A stretch of DNA of 64,000 bases from Clostridiales bacterium (GCA_031287685.1 JAITSQ010000025.1:62001-126000); one strand, 5' to 3'. Positions 16,284 through 24,867 are shown, counted from the first letter of the stretch. Program-made: numbers and translations. The notes: generated by a model not told the origin, from the letters alone.

Positions 16284-17204
16284 ATGGAGCATATTACGGT
16301 CAGGGATATAAAAGTAAATAGAGAGACGGTTATAGCGCTCGGTAAATTCGAGGCGCTGCATATAGGGCATACCTACCTTATCGACGCTATGATGAGCTAC
16401 AGGTCGCGCGGGCTTTCGGCGCTTGTTTTTTCGTTTAATCCAAGCCCGTCCGAGTTTTTTTCGGGCGGGGATTATAAATATTTATTCACAAGCAGTGAGC
16501 GCGCCCGCCTTATAAAAGATACGGGCGCGGATTATTTTGTGGAATATCCTTTCGACGAGGCCTTTTCGCGGACAAGCCCGGAGCGGTTCATAGAGTTTAT
16601 GCGCGGCCGGCTGAACTGCCGGAGGATTGTCGTGGGGGAGTCTTTCCGCTTCGGCTATCAGAAAAGCGGGGGCAAGGCTGTCCTTCAGGCGGCGGCGGGG
16701 CGCTTCGGCTTCGGCACGACGATTGTGCCGCGCGTCGTGGATTACGGCGGCGAAACGGTCAGCTCGTCGCGGGTGCGCGGGGCGGTGCTCGCGGGGGATA
16801 TGCCCACGGCCCGGCGGCTTTTGGGGCGCGCTTTTTTCATAGACGGGGCGGTGCAAACCGGCAAGGGCCTGGCGCGGACAATCGGCTTCCCTACGGTGAA
16901 TCTGAAGGTGCCGAAAGAGAAACTGACTCCGCCGGACGGCGTTTACGCCGCGACGGTGGAGGTCGGGCGGGAACGCTTTCCGGGAATAGCCAACGTCGGC
17001 ACAAACCCCACTTTTGACGAGCGCGAAAGAAAGTGCGAGACGCATATTCTGAACTTTTCGGGCGATTTATACGGCAGGGAAATAACCGTGCGCCTCGAAA
17101 GGTTCATAAGGAGCGAACGGAGGTTCTCCGGCGTGGAGGAGCTGAAAGAGCGCATCACGGAGGATATAACGGAGGCGTATGGGGAAAAATGGCGTAAATC
17201 TTAA
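16284..17204 (+). CDS. ribF: Bifunctional riboflavin kinase / FAD synthetase
   Basis: A 306-residue protein. The N-terminal FAD synthetase domain has ALGKFEALHIGHTYLI (the HxGH nucleotidyltransferase motif) and SSRVRGAV. The C-terminal riboflavin kinase domain has GRTIGFPTVN-like ARTIGFPTVNLKVP, GVYAATVEV and the NVGTNPTF signature. It makes FMN and FAD from riboflavin. I chose the ATG at 16284 because the upstream extension is GC-rich run-through from the truB 3' end and matches no family feature. Confidence 0.94.
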   Translation: MEHITVRDIKVNRETVIALGKFEALHIGHTYLIDAMMSYRSRGLSALVFSFNPSPSEFFSGGDYKYLFTSSERARLIKDTGADYFVEYPFDEAFSRTSPERFIEFMRGRLNCRRIVVGESFRFGYQKSGGKAVLQAAAGRFGFGTTIVPRVVDYGGETVSSSRVRGAVLAGDMPTARRLLGRAFFIDGAVQTGKGLARTIGFPTVNLKVPKEKLTPPDGVYAATVEVGRERFPGIANVGTNPTFDERERKCETHILNFSGDLYGREITVRLERFIRSERRFSGVEELKERITEDITEAYGEKWRKS

Positions 17205-17230
17205 ATTTTTCTTAATTCTCGCGGAATATA

Positions 17231-17259
17231 TTGACAGCGGCAAAACTTTGTACTATCAT
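17231..17259 (+). promoter_or_regulatory. Sigma-A-type promoter for the Cys-rich small gene
   Basis: TTGACA, 17-bp spacer, TATCAT. It lies about 70 nt before the ATG of the 99-residue gene. Confidence 0.75.
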
Positions 17260-17326
17260 AAAAATGACATTTTGTTACTTGAAATAAGAGCGAAGAAGCT
17301 CCCTTTGCGCCAAAGGAGGTGCCGCT

Positions 17327-17626
17327 ATGAGAATGGAATACGTGGTCTTGGAATGTTACTGTGATTTGAACGAAGGCCAGTTGGGCAGGTGCCCGAGGGG
17401 CGGCGGGAATATATGCAAGGAATGCTTTGGCGATTATATTGAGGACCACTGCCGGTTTTTAAGCGTTTTGAAAGCCCCCTACGAGATTCGGAGCCTTTGC
17501 GGTATAGTCTCTCAAAAGAAAATGATTAAGGCTTGGAAAGAATATATGGAGGTAAAGGGAAGGCCTGAGGAACCGGACGGCGAAGAAGACGAAAAACCCT
17601 TGAAAAAGAATAAAAATAAAATGTAA
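17327..17626 (+). CDS. Hypothetical Cys-rich small protein
   Basis: A 99-residue protein with a strong ribosome site (AAAGGAGGTG) and its own promoter. Cysteines at residues 10, 12, 22, 30 and 33 (CYC, RC, ICKEC) could bind a metal. The tail is very acidic and then basic (EEDEKPLKKNKNKM), probably disordered. I recognise no family. The next gene is another unknown, separated by a striking hairpin. Confidence 0.65.
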   Translation: MRMEYVVLECYCDLNEGQLGRCPRGGGNICKECFGDYIEDHCRFLSVLKAPYEIRSLCGIVSQKKMIKAWKEYMEVKGRPEEPDGEEDEKPLKKNKNKM

Positions 17627-17632
17627 AAAAAC

Positions 17633-17681
17633 AAAAGCGGTACCGCTTTTAGTAAAGGCGCAACGCGCCTTTACTAAAAGC
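17633..17681. repeat. Overlapping perfect hairpins
   Basis: AAAAGCG, GTAC, CGCTTTT form one palindrome (17633-17650). Its right arm is also the start of a second, 17-bp perfect stem (17645-17661 with 17665-17681) with an AAC loop. The two structures share bases and are mutually exclusive. No clear T run follows, so it is not a standard terminator. Confidence 0.7.
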
Positions 17682-17719
17682 AAACTTTAATTAACATAAG
17701 CGAAAAGGAGAATAACCCC

Positions 17720-18040
17720 GTGACCGACGACGAAAAAGCGCTTAAAAGCGAAATAGACCACTTGGAATCAAAAATTTGCGACAAGATAGCGTTTTTCCTT
17801 GAAAAACTAATGAAATACACGCCTAAGGGAGACAGGGGCGCGGTCAGCGGGACTCTAAAAACGCTTGCCTCAGCCGTGGCGGCGATGGATAAAATAAAAT
17901 ACGACGAGGATACGGAGGCCGGGGCCGACGAGCTTGAATGGGTTTCGGACGAATTTGAGAATCAAGAGGAGCGGCGGGAGGAGGAAGAATTTAAAAACAG
18001 CAGAGCGGGCAGGGGCAGAACGAAACTTAAGTTTGACTGA
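17720..18040 (+). CDS. Hypothetical acidic protein
   Basis: A 106-residue protein starting at GTG with AAAAGGAGAA upstream. It looks largely helical: a coiled-coil-like N-terminus (ALKSEIDHLESKICDKIAFFLEKL), a middle with a basic patch, and an acidic stretch EERREEEEF before a basic end. No family is recognised. It may be co-transcribed with the Cys-rich gene. Confidence 0.55.
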   Translation: MTDDEKALKSEIDHLESKICDKIAFFLEKLMKYTPKGDRGAVSGTLKTLASAVAAMDKIKYDEDTEAGADELEWVSDEFENQEERREEEEFKNSRAGRGRTKLKFD

Positions 18041-18198
18041 ATTATTTAACGACAGCAATCGGGAAAGCCCGCCTCAAGCCGCGGGGCTTCCCCGCGCTCG
18101 AAAACTCTCAAGCGACATAGCCGTGACCGCCGCCTCCGCTAATAATAACACGAGCGAAGCCGAAAAGGTCGCGTAAAATTTTCCGTTAAAATTTTTTC

Positions 18199-18227
18199 TT
18201 GCGTGGGGAGCTTTGCCGTGGTATAAT
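18199..18227 (+). promoter_or_regulatory. tRNA-Arg promoter
   Basis: TTGCGT, 17-bp spacer, perfect TATAAT, 28 nt before the tRNA. Confidence 0.75.
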
Positions 18228-18255
18228 GTTCTCTGGTATAATTAAGATGCCTCTC

Positions 18256-18328
18256 GTATTTGTAGCTCAGAGGATAGAGCGACCGCCTCCTAAGCGGTAG
18301 GTCGGGGGTTCGACTCCCCCCAAGTACA
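18256..18328 (+). tRNA. tRNA-Arg (CCT)
   Basis: A 73-nt cloverleaf. The acceptor GTATTTG pairs with CAAGTAC, the D arm starts GCTC, and the anticodon stem ACCGC/GCGGT holds the loop CTCCTAA, giving anticodon CCT. The T loop is TTCGACT. CCA is not encoded. It reads the rare AGG codon. Confidence 0.95.
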
Positions 18329-18382
18329 ATTTTTTATTACGGCCGCTTTAGGTTAAACGGCTTACTGAAAGGGCTGATTATT

Positions 18383-18592
18383 ATGACAGTAAAAACAGTT
18401 TTGAAGGTTGACGGTATGTCGTGCGAACATTGCGTGAAGGCGGTGGAGGGCGCGGTTATGGCGCTCTCGGCGGAGAGCGTGTCGGTTGACTTGGCGGAGG
18501 GCACCGTGGCCGTTGAGCACGACCCGGAGCGCGTGCCTGTCGAAAGCATTAAAGAAGCGATTGACGACCAGGGATACGAAGTAATTTCATAA
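18383..18592 (+). CDS. Heavy-metal-associated (HMA) protein, copper-chaperone-like
   Basis: A 69-residue single HMA domain with the metal motif GMSCEHC (the two cysteines of MxCxxC) and the typical beta-alpha-beta-beta-alpha-beta order. CopZ-type proteins carry Cu(I) to P-type ATPases. No copper ATPase is close by, so the metal and partner are not known. It lies between two tRNA genes. Confidence 0.88.
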   Translation: MTVKTVLKVDGMSCEHCVKAVEGAVMALSAESVSVDLAEGTVAVEHDPERVPVESIKEAIDDQGYEVIS

Positions 18593-18639
18593 ATAAATCG
18601 GAATAAAAAAGGGCGGGGAACCGTCCTTTTTTAGTTTAG

Positions 18640-18713
18640 TCGGATAGACAGGATTTGAACCTGCGGCCTCTTGGTCCCGAACCAAGCGCTCTACCAAGCT
18701 GAGCCACTACCCG
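18640..18713 (-). tRNA. tRNA-Pro (CGG)
   Basis: A 74-nt cloverleaf on the minus strand. The acceptor CGGGTAG pairs with CTATCCG with one G-T pair, and the anticodon stem CTTGG/CCAAG has loop TTCGGGA, giving anticodon CGG. CCA is not encoded. Confidence 0.94.
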
Positions 18714-18726
18714 TTTACAATTCGAT

Positions 18727-18755
18727 ATTATATCACAGGCCGCCGGGCATTGCAA
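18727..18755 (-). promoter_or_regulatory. tRNA-Pro promoter
   Basis: On the minus strand TTGCAA, a 17-bp spacer and TATAAT, ending 13 nt before the tRNA. Confidence 0.7.
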
Positions 18756-18818
18756 GGGGAATTTGCAAAAAAAATAAAATTGTGTTAAAATTAAAAAAAA
18801 CTTAAAGGAGCGATAATA

Positions 18819-19262
18819 ATGGCGGAACAGAATTACGAAAGTTACGAGCAGTATCTGAAAAGCTCGTATGCTCTGTCAGAAAAAGCTAAGGACACCACGG
18901 AATTTTTCAATATGGCGCAAAATCTTTTTATAATGCGCGACAAAGCCATAGAGTCCGCGCAGGAAATCTCAAAGTCGGGCTGGCGCACGGACACCCAGAC
19001 AATGGCGGATTTTTACGGCTTGCTTGAGGAACGCGGCGCGAACCCCGACATAATCGTGATTATGATAAATATGAAAAAGTTCGCGGATTGGAAAGAGGCC
19101 GCGGACGTCCAGATTTGCCGTATTCTGGCTCAGCATTTCGTAAGCGGCGAGACGCTCAGCAAGGAGCAGGCGGCGGCGGTTAAAAAGCTGATTGACGAAT
19201 CCCGCGCGCCGAAAGAGATTAAAGGGTCGCTCGCGAGGTATATCAAGGATTATCTTGGGTAA
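18819..19262 (+). CDS. Hypothetical helical protein upstream of argS
   Basis: A 147-residue soluble protein with a good ribosome site (AAAGGAG). It is probably all-helical, with no membrane segment or signal. Distinct stretches are GWRTDTQTMADFYGLLEERG and KQAAAVKKLIDESRAPKEIK-like C-terminal helices. I recognise no family. It lies 22 nt before argS and is probably co-transcribed. Confidence 0.65.
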   Translation: MAEQNYESYEQYLKSSYALSEKAKDTTEFFNMAQNLFIMRDKAIESAQEISKSGWRTDTQTMADFYGLLEERGANPDIIVIMINMKKFADWKEAADVQICRILAQHFVSGETLSKEQAAAVKKLIDESRAPKEIKGSLARYIKDYLG

Positions 19263-19284
19263 AAGCGCATAAGGAGGAAAATCA

Positions 19285-20988
19285 GTGGATTTCAAAAACG
19301 AGGCGGCCAGCCGCCTGCACGCCCTGCTTTCAAAAGACGGCGCGGAGCTTTCGGAGATTCTTTCGGCAATCGAGACCCCGCCGGACCCGGCAATGGGGGA
19401 TTACGCTTACCCCTGCTTCAAGCTGGCCAAGATTATGCGCAAAAGCCCCGCCGCCATAGCGGAGGAAATTTCCAGAAAAATCCCGCCGGACGCGGTTATC
19501 AGCAAAGTCGCCGCGGCGGGCGCATATGTCAACTTTTTCGTTGACAAGACGCTTTTCGCCCGCGCCGTCCTTTCGAGGGTCGCGGAGGAGGGCGCGGATT
19601 ACGGGAAAAGCGCCGTAAACGCTGGGCAGACCATAGTAATGGATTATTCGTCGCCGAATATCGCCAAGCCTTTTCACGTGGGGCATATCCCGACGACGGT
19701 CGTCGGCGCGGCGCTTTATAAGATTTTCAGATTCACGGGCGCGGACGTAATCGGCATAAACCACTTGGGCGATTGGGGGACGCAGTTCGGCAAGCTCATT
19801 GTCGCGTACAAAAGATACGGGAGCAGGGCTGAAGTGGACGAAGGCGGGGTGACGGAGCTTATGCGCCTTTACGTCAAATTTCACGAGGAAGCGGAGAAAG
19901 AGCCGGCTATGGACGAAGAGGCCCGCGCCTGGCTTGTGAAAATGCAGAACGGGGACGAGGAGGCCCTCTCGCTCTGGCGGTGGTTTAACGACATAAGCCT
20001 GGCCGAATATAAGGAGAAAACATATAAGCGGCTCGGCATAGACTTTGATTATTACACCGGGGAAAGTTTTTATAACGACAAGATGGCCGATGTGGCGGAC
20101 GAACTGTCGGAAAAGGGCTTGCTTAAAGAAAGCGGCGGCGCGCGGATTGTTGATTTAGAGGAATTTAATATGCCGCCGTGCCTGATTCTGCGGAGCGACG
20201 GCGGCACGCTTTACCCCACGAGAGACATAGCGGCGGCGTTTTACCGCAAAAAGACCTATAATTTCGACAAATGCCTCTACCTGACCTGTATGGACCAGAG
20301 CCTTCATTTCGCGCAGTGGTTTAAGGTCGTCGGGCTTATGGGCTATGACTGGGCGAAAGACCTTGAGCACGTGCCTTTAGGGATGATTGCTTTTGAGGAG
20401 GGGAAGCTCTCCACGCGCAAGGGGCGCGTAATCCTGCTTAACGACCTGCTCGACGACGCGGTGAGGAAGACGCTCGGCATTATCAACGAAAAAAACCCCG
20501 GCCTTATTAATAAGGAAGAAACCGCCGAAGCTGTCGGAGTGGGAGCGGTGGTGTTCGCCAACCTGTATAACGGCAGGGCGCGGGACGTCTGCTTCTCTTG
20601 GGAGCGGGCGCTCAGCTTTGAGGGAGAGTCCGGGCCGTATGTGCAGTATACCCACGCGCGCGCGCGCAGCATTTTGCGCAAAAGCGGGGCGGCGGCGGGG
20701 GATATTGACTACAGCCGCCTTTCGGACGCGGAGAGCATTGAGGTAATATCCTGCCTGGCGGAGTTTCCGGAGCGGATAGAGGCCGCCGCGCGGGAGCGGG
20801 AGCCGTTCCTGGTAAGCCGGCATTTAGTAAATTTATGTCAGTCTTTTAACAAATTTTACAATAAACACATAGTCCTGACAGAGGAGGCGGAGATTAGAAA
20901 AGCGCGGACAGCCCTTGTCGGCGCGGTGAGCGTCGTGCTTAAAACGGGCCTGACCCTGCTTGGGATAAAAGCTCCGGAGGAGATGTGA
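19285..20988 (+). CDS. argS: Arginyl-tRNA synthetase
   Basis: A 567-residue class I synthetase. The N-terminal Add-1 domain (about 1-110) is followed by the catalytic core with SSPNIAKPFHVGHIPTT, which holds the HIGH-type motif HVGH, then NHLGDWGTQFGK and GKLSTRKGRVI in the KMSKS position. The C-terminal DALR anticodon-binding domain contains GPYVQYTHARARSIL. It charges tRNA-Arg. GTG start with AAGGAGG upstream. Confidence 0.96.
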   Translation: MDFKNEAASRLHALLSKDGAELSEILSAIETPPDPAMGDYAYPCFKLAKIMRKSPAAIAEEISRKIPPDAVISKVAAAGAYVNFFVDKTLFARAVLSRVAEEGADYGKSAVNAGQTIVMDYSSPNIAKPFHVGHIPTTVVGAALYKIFRFTGADVIGINHLGDWGTQFGKLIVAYKRYGSRAEVDEGGVTELMRLYVKFHEEAEKEPAMDEEARAWLVKMQNGDEEALSLWRWFNDISLAEYKEKTYKRLGIDFDYYTGESFYNDKMADVADELSEKGLLKESGGARIVDLEEFNMPPCLILRSDGGTLYPTRDIAAAFYRKKTYNFDKCLYLTCMDQSLHFAQWFKVVGLMGYDWAKDLEHVPLGMIAFEEGKLSTRKGRVILLNDLLDDAVRKTLGIINEKNPGLINKEETAEAVGVGAVVFANLYNGRARDVCFSWERALSFEGESGPYVQYTHARARSILRKSGAAAGDIDYSRLSDAESIEVISCLAEFPERIEAAAREREPFLVSRHLVNLCQSFNKFYNKHIVLTEEAEIRKARTALVGAVSVVLKTGLTLLGIKAPEEM

Positions 20989-21045
20989 AAATACGCGCGT
21001 TTCGCGCAAAAGTCTGATTTTTTTACAAAAAATATTAAAAACCCC

Positions 21046-21074
21046 TTGACAAAATATTACTAATATATTAAAAT
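21046..21074 (+). promoter_or_regulatory. Promoter of the SH3 protein gene
   Basis: Perfect TTGACA, 17-bp spacer, TAAAAT, about 40 nt before the ATG. Confidence 0.8.
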
Positions 21075-21113
21075 TGTGACAAAAGAAAACTTTTTGTTAA
21101 GGGAGAGGTTTCG

Positions 21114-21827
21114 ATGTCACTTAAGTTTTTTGTAAAATTGACGGGAAAATTTATAATAGCGGCGGGCGCGGTTCTGACCGTGTGGGCCGCGGCGCCTAAA
21201 ACAATTTTGGCGGACGACCTTGTTATCACCGGGGATAACGTGCATTTTCGGGCAGGCCCGTCCACAAGCGCGGGCATAATCTCCACCCTGCGAGTAGGCA
21301 CGCAGGTTTCGTCCTCCGAGGATAACGACGGTTGGTCTCTTGTGAGCTACAACGGCCAGAACGGGTATATAATAGACGATTACCTCCGCCCGGCGGGCCA
21401 AGGCCCGGTCGTCAGCGCGTCCGGAGTGGAGCTTACCCCTTGGAGCGAGGCGAAGGGAGTTTTCACCGTAGGGAAGGACGCGCTTATCGTGGACGTGCGC
21501 ACAGGCGCGCAGTATTACGTGCGGAGCTTCAGCAACGGCAATCACGCCGACGTTGAGCCGGTGACGGAGCAGGACACTCAGATTATGCTTTCGACCTACG
21601 GCGGCCGCTGGGAATGGGACCCGCGCCCGGTTTGGGTCACGATAAACGGGCGCACGATGGCGGCGTCGATTAACGGCATGCCGCACGGCGGTGGCGTGAA
21701 CCACCATAACGGAATGAACGGTCAGGTTTGCATACACTTTAAGGGGAGCAAAACGCATAACGGGAACGTCTCTTTTGAACACGAGCACCAGGCGGCCGTG
21801 GACGAGGCGTTCCGCGCGGCTCAATAA
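21114..21827 (+). CDS. Exported SH3b-domain protein with an uncharacterised C-terminal domain
   Basis: A 237-residue protein. A signal peptide (about residues 1-34, ending near ILADD) is followed by one bacterial SH3 domain (about 36-95; VHFRAGPSTSAGIISTLRVG), which usually binds cell wall. The C-terminal domain (about 105-237) has many conserved-looking His and Trp positions: NHADVEP, GRWEWDPRPVWV, GMPHGGGVNHHNGMNGQVCIHF and GSKTHNG. I recall this domain in other Clostridia without a named function. It could be a wall-acting enzyme related loosely to L,D-transpeptidases, but that is a guess. Confidence 0.75.
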   Translation: MSLKFFVKLTGKFIIAAGAVLTVWAAAPKTILADDLVITGDNVHFRAGPSTSAGIISTLRVGTQVSSSEDNDGWSLVSYNGQNGYIIDDYLRPAGQGPVVSASGVELTPWSEAKGVFTVGKDALIVDVRTGAQYYVRSFSNGNHADVEPVTEQDTQIMLSTYGGRWEWDPRPVWVTINGRTMAASINGMPHGGGVNHHNGMNGQVCIHFKGSKTHNGNVSFEHEHQAAVDEAFRAAQ

Positions 21828-21844
21828 ATTTGGAGGTAAATTTT

Positions 21845-22246
21845 ATGATATGGAATAAGAATCTTGAGACAGGCGTGGCGAAAATTGACGAGGAGCACAA
21901 GGAGCTGTACAGGCGGCTCGAAATGATGACGGACCCCGCCAACGCGAATAAGGCCGACCAAATGATTAAATTTATGAGCGACTACGTGGTGAAGCACTTC
22001 ACGGACGAACAGGCTATCCACGCGGGTTCGGCTTATCCCAAGGCGGGAATCCATAAGGGTTATCACGAGGCGTTTATCAAGGCGCTTGACGATAAAATTA
22101 AGGAATATCGCTCCGCCGAGGGGAACAGGCTGACGGAGGCGAAAACGGCAATGCAGATAAACTCCTTGGTGGTGAACTGGCTGACGCAGCATATTTTAGT
22201 ACACGACATGGAGTTTGCCAAGTATTATAAAGAAAAAAATAAATGA
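21845..22246 (+). CDS. Bacteriohemerythrin
   Basis: A 133-residue four-helix protein from the ATG preceded by TGGAGG. The di-iron ligands are seen in order: DEEHKEL, HFTDEQ, HKGYHEAF and WLTQHILVHD. Bacteriohemerythrins bind oxygen or related gases through a non-heme di-iron site. In an anaerobe this suggests oxygen sensing or scavenging. It stands 18 nt downstream of the SH3 gene and may share its promoter. Confidence 0.93.
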   Translation: MIWNKNLETGVAKIDEEHKELYRRLEMMTDPANANKADQMIKFMSDYVVKHFTDEQAIHAGSAYPKAGIHKGYHEAFIKALDDKIKEYRSAEGNRLTEAKTAMQINSLVVNWLTQHILVHDMEFAKYYKEKNK

Positions 22247-22271
22247 CGCGGAGGACAGGCGGTTTGTTTCG

Positions 22272-23021
22272 TCAAGTAGTTTCATTGATTAGCCGCCAAG
22301 CCGTTTCCGTCACGAAATCCTCAAAAAAGTTGTCTTTTCCGCTATGTTTAATATGTTTTTTCGCCGACACGCTTAAACCCTCCGGCGTTATGGCGAAGTC
22401 CGCAAACTCAAGCATACTGGCGTCGAGGGAGGAATCCCCCGCGCAGATTACGGGGCGGCTGCCGTAAATTTCTACATATCGCCGCAACGCGTCCCCTTTG
22501 TTCAAAACTTTGGGGATTACATAAACCTTGCCGTATTCGGGCGCGGCGTACAGAGTAAAGCGCGAATCGGTAATTTTTTCCAATACGCCGAGCGTCGCGG
22601 AGATATCGTGAGTTTTGGCGAAAATAAACGCTTCGTCCACAAAGCGCAGGTCGTAGGCGTTTTCATCGGACTCGAGGGCGGCGCGGGCGCGCTCTATTCC
22701 GTCGGCACAGTTTTTAAGGAGACTTTCAGTACGCGCGGCCCACTCCCTGTCGGGCGCGCCGTTTTTCAGCAAAACCGCGCCGTTGCTGACAAGCGCGGCG
22801 CGCGGCGAGACGGGCAGGTTCAGCCGCGAATACTGCTCGGCCGAGCGGGTCGTCACGGGCAGAAAGACGCATTTTTCCGCGACCTCCGCCAAAGTCCGCG
22901 CCGCGCAGGGGGTCATAAACGAAAGCTCCCGCCCCTTGTGGATTTCAACGCAAACATCGCGCGGGGTGAGCTTCATTTTTGAGTGAATCAGGGTTTTGTC
23001 AAGATCGGAGGCGAATAACAT
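22272..23021 (-). CDS. HAD-superfamily phosphatase of the Ter module
   Basis: A 249-residue HAD hydrolase with motif I ASDLDKTLI (nucleophile Asp plus DxDxT), motif II PVTTRS, and motif IV CAGDSSLDASML. The opening and size resemble the HAD phosphatase found in TerD-linked biosynthetic operons. There it is thought to dephosphorylate a nucleotide-like intermediate. It is the last gene of the minus-strand Ter group and lies just after the interrupted zinc-ribbon gene. Confidence 0.82.
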   Translation of the reverse strand: MLFASDLDKTLIHSKMKLTPRDVCVEIHKGRELSFMTPCAARTLAEVAEKCVFLPVTTRSAEQYSRLNLPVSPRAALVSNGAVLLKNGAPDREWAARTESLLKNCADGIERARAALESDENAYDLRFVDEAFIFAKTHDISATLGVLEKITDSRFTLYAAPEYGKVYVIPKVLNKGDALRRYVEIYGSRPVICAGDSSLDASMLEFADFAITPEGLSVSAKKHIKHSGKDNFFEDFVTETAWRLINETT

Positions 23022-23031
23022 AGCAACTTCC

Positions 23032-23779
23032 TTAAATCAGATAATAGTTATATAAAAATGGCTCATTACTTTGGTCATAAAGGTCGCGGCCTTCTATTCT
23101 ATACGCGGGGTGATTTTCGTAATCTACATAAACCGCGCCGCAATGCGGGCAGCAAAGGGATTTTGAGGTATCATAATTTTTATTAGGGTCGTCATTTGGA
23201 GATAGCGAGATTAAAGTGAACGACTTTTCGCAGCAATCGCAGATACAGACAAAATATGTGCCGCTGAGGGTGTAGAAATGGCCTGAGTAATGAAGCCCTC
23301 TGTAGAGCATATTGCGCCCCTTAAAATCCTCTTTTGGAGCGCCGCTTAAATACACGTTTTGAAATCTGAAAAAAGGGCGTTCCTTCATCCAATCGACTTC
23401 GCTTTTGTAAGAAGGCAAATCTTTCCGCTCCGACGTATTTCCGCGCAAGCGAAAAGCGGGAATATTCGCGAACCAAATCGCCAAGTGCAAATACTTATGG
23501 AGTATAGCAAAGGCAGTTTGAATCCGTGAAGCCGAGCGAAGCGCAAAACCAGAGGGCTTTGCGCGTTTTGAGCGAAGGCTGAACGGTTTTCAAACGCCTT
23601 TGCTATATGAGGCTTTTGGGAATTTCATACTCGCGAATCAAAGCCGCGTCTTCAAAAATTTGGAATTTATTATCCTCCGCCGAAATAGGTATACACGCGG
23701 AAAATTCTTTATTTAACGCGATTTTTGCAAGTATTGAGTTAAAGATTATTTTTTGCTCGCGTATCTTAAACGGTTTCAA
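23032..23779 (-). pseudogene. Zinc-ribbon protein gene split by a MITE
   Basis: Two pieces on the minus strand, 23779-23606 (58 codons from a TTG preceded by GGGAG) and about 23504-23032, flank a 101-bp inverted-repeat element. If the element and one TA copy (103 nt) are removed, the two frames join exactly (KSLI followed by LHKYLHLAIWF) to give about 214 residues. The C-terminal part carries a likely zinc ribbon: CICDCC then 27 residues later CCPHCG. Family unknown. The downstream half could still be made from the TTG at 23490. Its place between StiP and HAD genes suggests a Ter-linked role. Confidence 0.7.
23505..23605. mobile_element. 101-bp MITE-like element, TAGCAAAGGC ends
   Basis: Perfect 10-bp terminal repeats TAGCAAAGGC/GCCTTTGCTA extend imperfectly to about 30 bp, flanked by TA on both sides (23503-23504 and 23606-23607). 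TA duplication is typical of IS630/mariner-type transposition. The element brings an in-frame TAG to the upstream half of the zinc-ribbon gene. Confidence 0.75.
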
Positions 23780-23814
23780 TTTGCCGAGTCTCCCTTCCGC
23801 ATTCCGCCGAATCG

Positions 23815-24867
23815 CTATATATCCGCCAGCGCCTTGATTATCCCGCAGGAGTTGTAGTTGACGAGCGGGTACGGCGAGACGGGCACGCCGCGTTCCGCCG
23901 CGAGCTGGATTATATGCGCCGTCAGCGCGGGGTTGGCGGTCTCCTTGACCAGTACGCGCTCGGGCGCGCGGCGGAGGAGAACCCGAGTGGTTTCGCCGAT
24001 TCCGGGCTTTACGAAGTTTATGTTGGATATTCCGAAACGCGCGGCTATTTGGCGGGTTTCGTCGAAGCCCGATATTTCGGGGGTTTCCTCGCGTTCGGGC
24101 GGCGGGTCGCCATAGTCAAAGCAGGCTTCGACGGCGTTTATAAATTCGTATGTCCTGTCCTCTCCGGCCAGATGGCCGAAAAACGCCGCTCCGTGAAAAT
24201 CCTCCGGCCCGATAATGTCCGGGCGGTAGAGCGTGCGGCTTATGAGCCCGCTTATCGGCGCGTTCAAGCACGACGAGGCAATAAGAAAATCCTCCGCCGA
24301 GCCGCGCAGGCGCGCGAGCCGCGCGGGGTCGGCCAAGACGCATAGCCCCGCGCACACGCCCGGATAGTCCGCGATAGCGGACTCAAGCTCCCGCGAAATC
24401 GCTCCTTTGCCTGTCCAGCCGTCCACGAAGCGGAGGGCCGCCGCGTCGTGGCGGTCGAGTATGTATCGCATAGCGTTTTTGTCGACGCCGCCGCCTCGCA
24501 GGATCGAGAGGGAATAGTGAGGCGGGGAAACCCCGTATCTTCGGGAGAGGTATCGCTTGACCAAAATCCCGGCGCAAACGCCAGCGCGGGCCAGGGATAC
24601 AAGAACGGTTTTTTCGCCCGTATCGGCCCAGATTTTTTGGGCGAGCCGCGCCGCCGCGTCCGCCGTCATTCGCTTGAAATTCTCAAGCGCGTAGGAGTAT
24701 TGCTTAAGGTACGCGGCGGTGGGCGCGTACTCCACCGGCAGAGTCTCGTAATAGGGCGCGCCGCGCTGAATAAGCCGCTCGCGCTCGGCGGCGGGCTGGG
24801 CGGGCACAAGCCCCGTTATGTCTTTAAGAAGCAGGGTTACGTCGTCGGGCAGAAAAGTCGATTTCAT
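23815..24867 (-). CDS. StiP-family protein with PELOTA-like C-terminal domain
   Basis: A 350-residue protein of the Ter biosynthetic module. The N-terminal part (about 20-260), with LVSLARAGVCAGILVKRYL and YSLSILRGGGVDKNAM, matches the phosphoribosyltransferase-like domain that databases call StiP N-terminal. The C-terminal part (about 280-350), with RVLLRRAPERVLVKETANPAL and NYNSCGIIKAL, resembles the PELOTA RNA-binding domain. The 'cysteine protease' label in databases is unproven. Its ATG follows the PRTase stop directly, so the two are tightly coupled. Confidence 0.82.
   Translation of the reverse strand: MKSTFLPDDVTLLLKDITGLVPAQPAAERERLIQRGAPYYETLPVEYAPTAAYLKQYSYALENFKRMTADAAARLAQKIWADTGEKTVLVSLARAGVCAGILVKRYLSRRYGVSPPHYSLSILRGGGVDKNAMRYILDRHDAAALRFVDGWTGKGAISRELESAIADYPGVCAGLCVLADPARLARLRGSAEDFLIASSCLNAPISGLISRTLYRPDIIGPEDFHGAAFFGHLAGEDRTYEFINAVEACFDYGDPPPEREETPEISGFDETRQIAARFGISNINFVKPGIGETTRVLLRRAPERVLVKETANPALTAHIIQLAAERGVPVSPYPLVNYNSCGIIKALADI

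Noticed and set aside
17934-18176. 80-codon plus-strand frame
   Set aside because: Overlaps the 106-residue gene and continues into non-coding hairpins with no ribosome site.
21117-21824. 235-codon minus-strand frame opposite the SH3 gene
   Set aside because: The plus strand has the promoter, ribosome site, signal peptide and SH3 domain.
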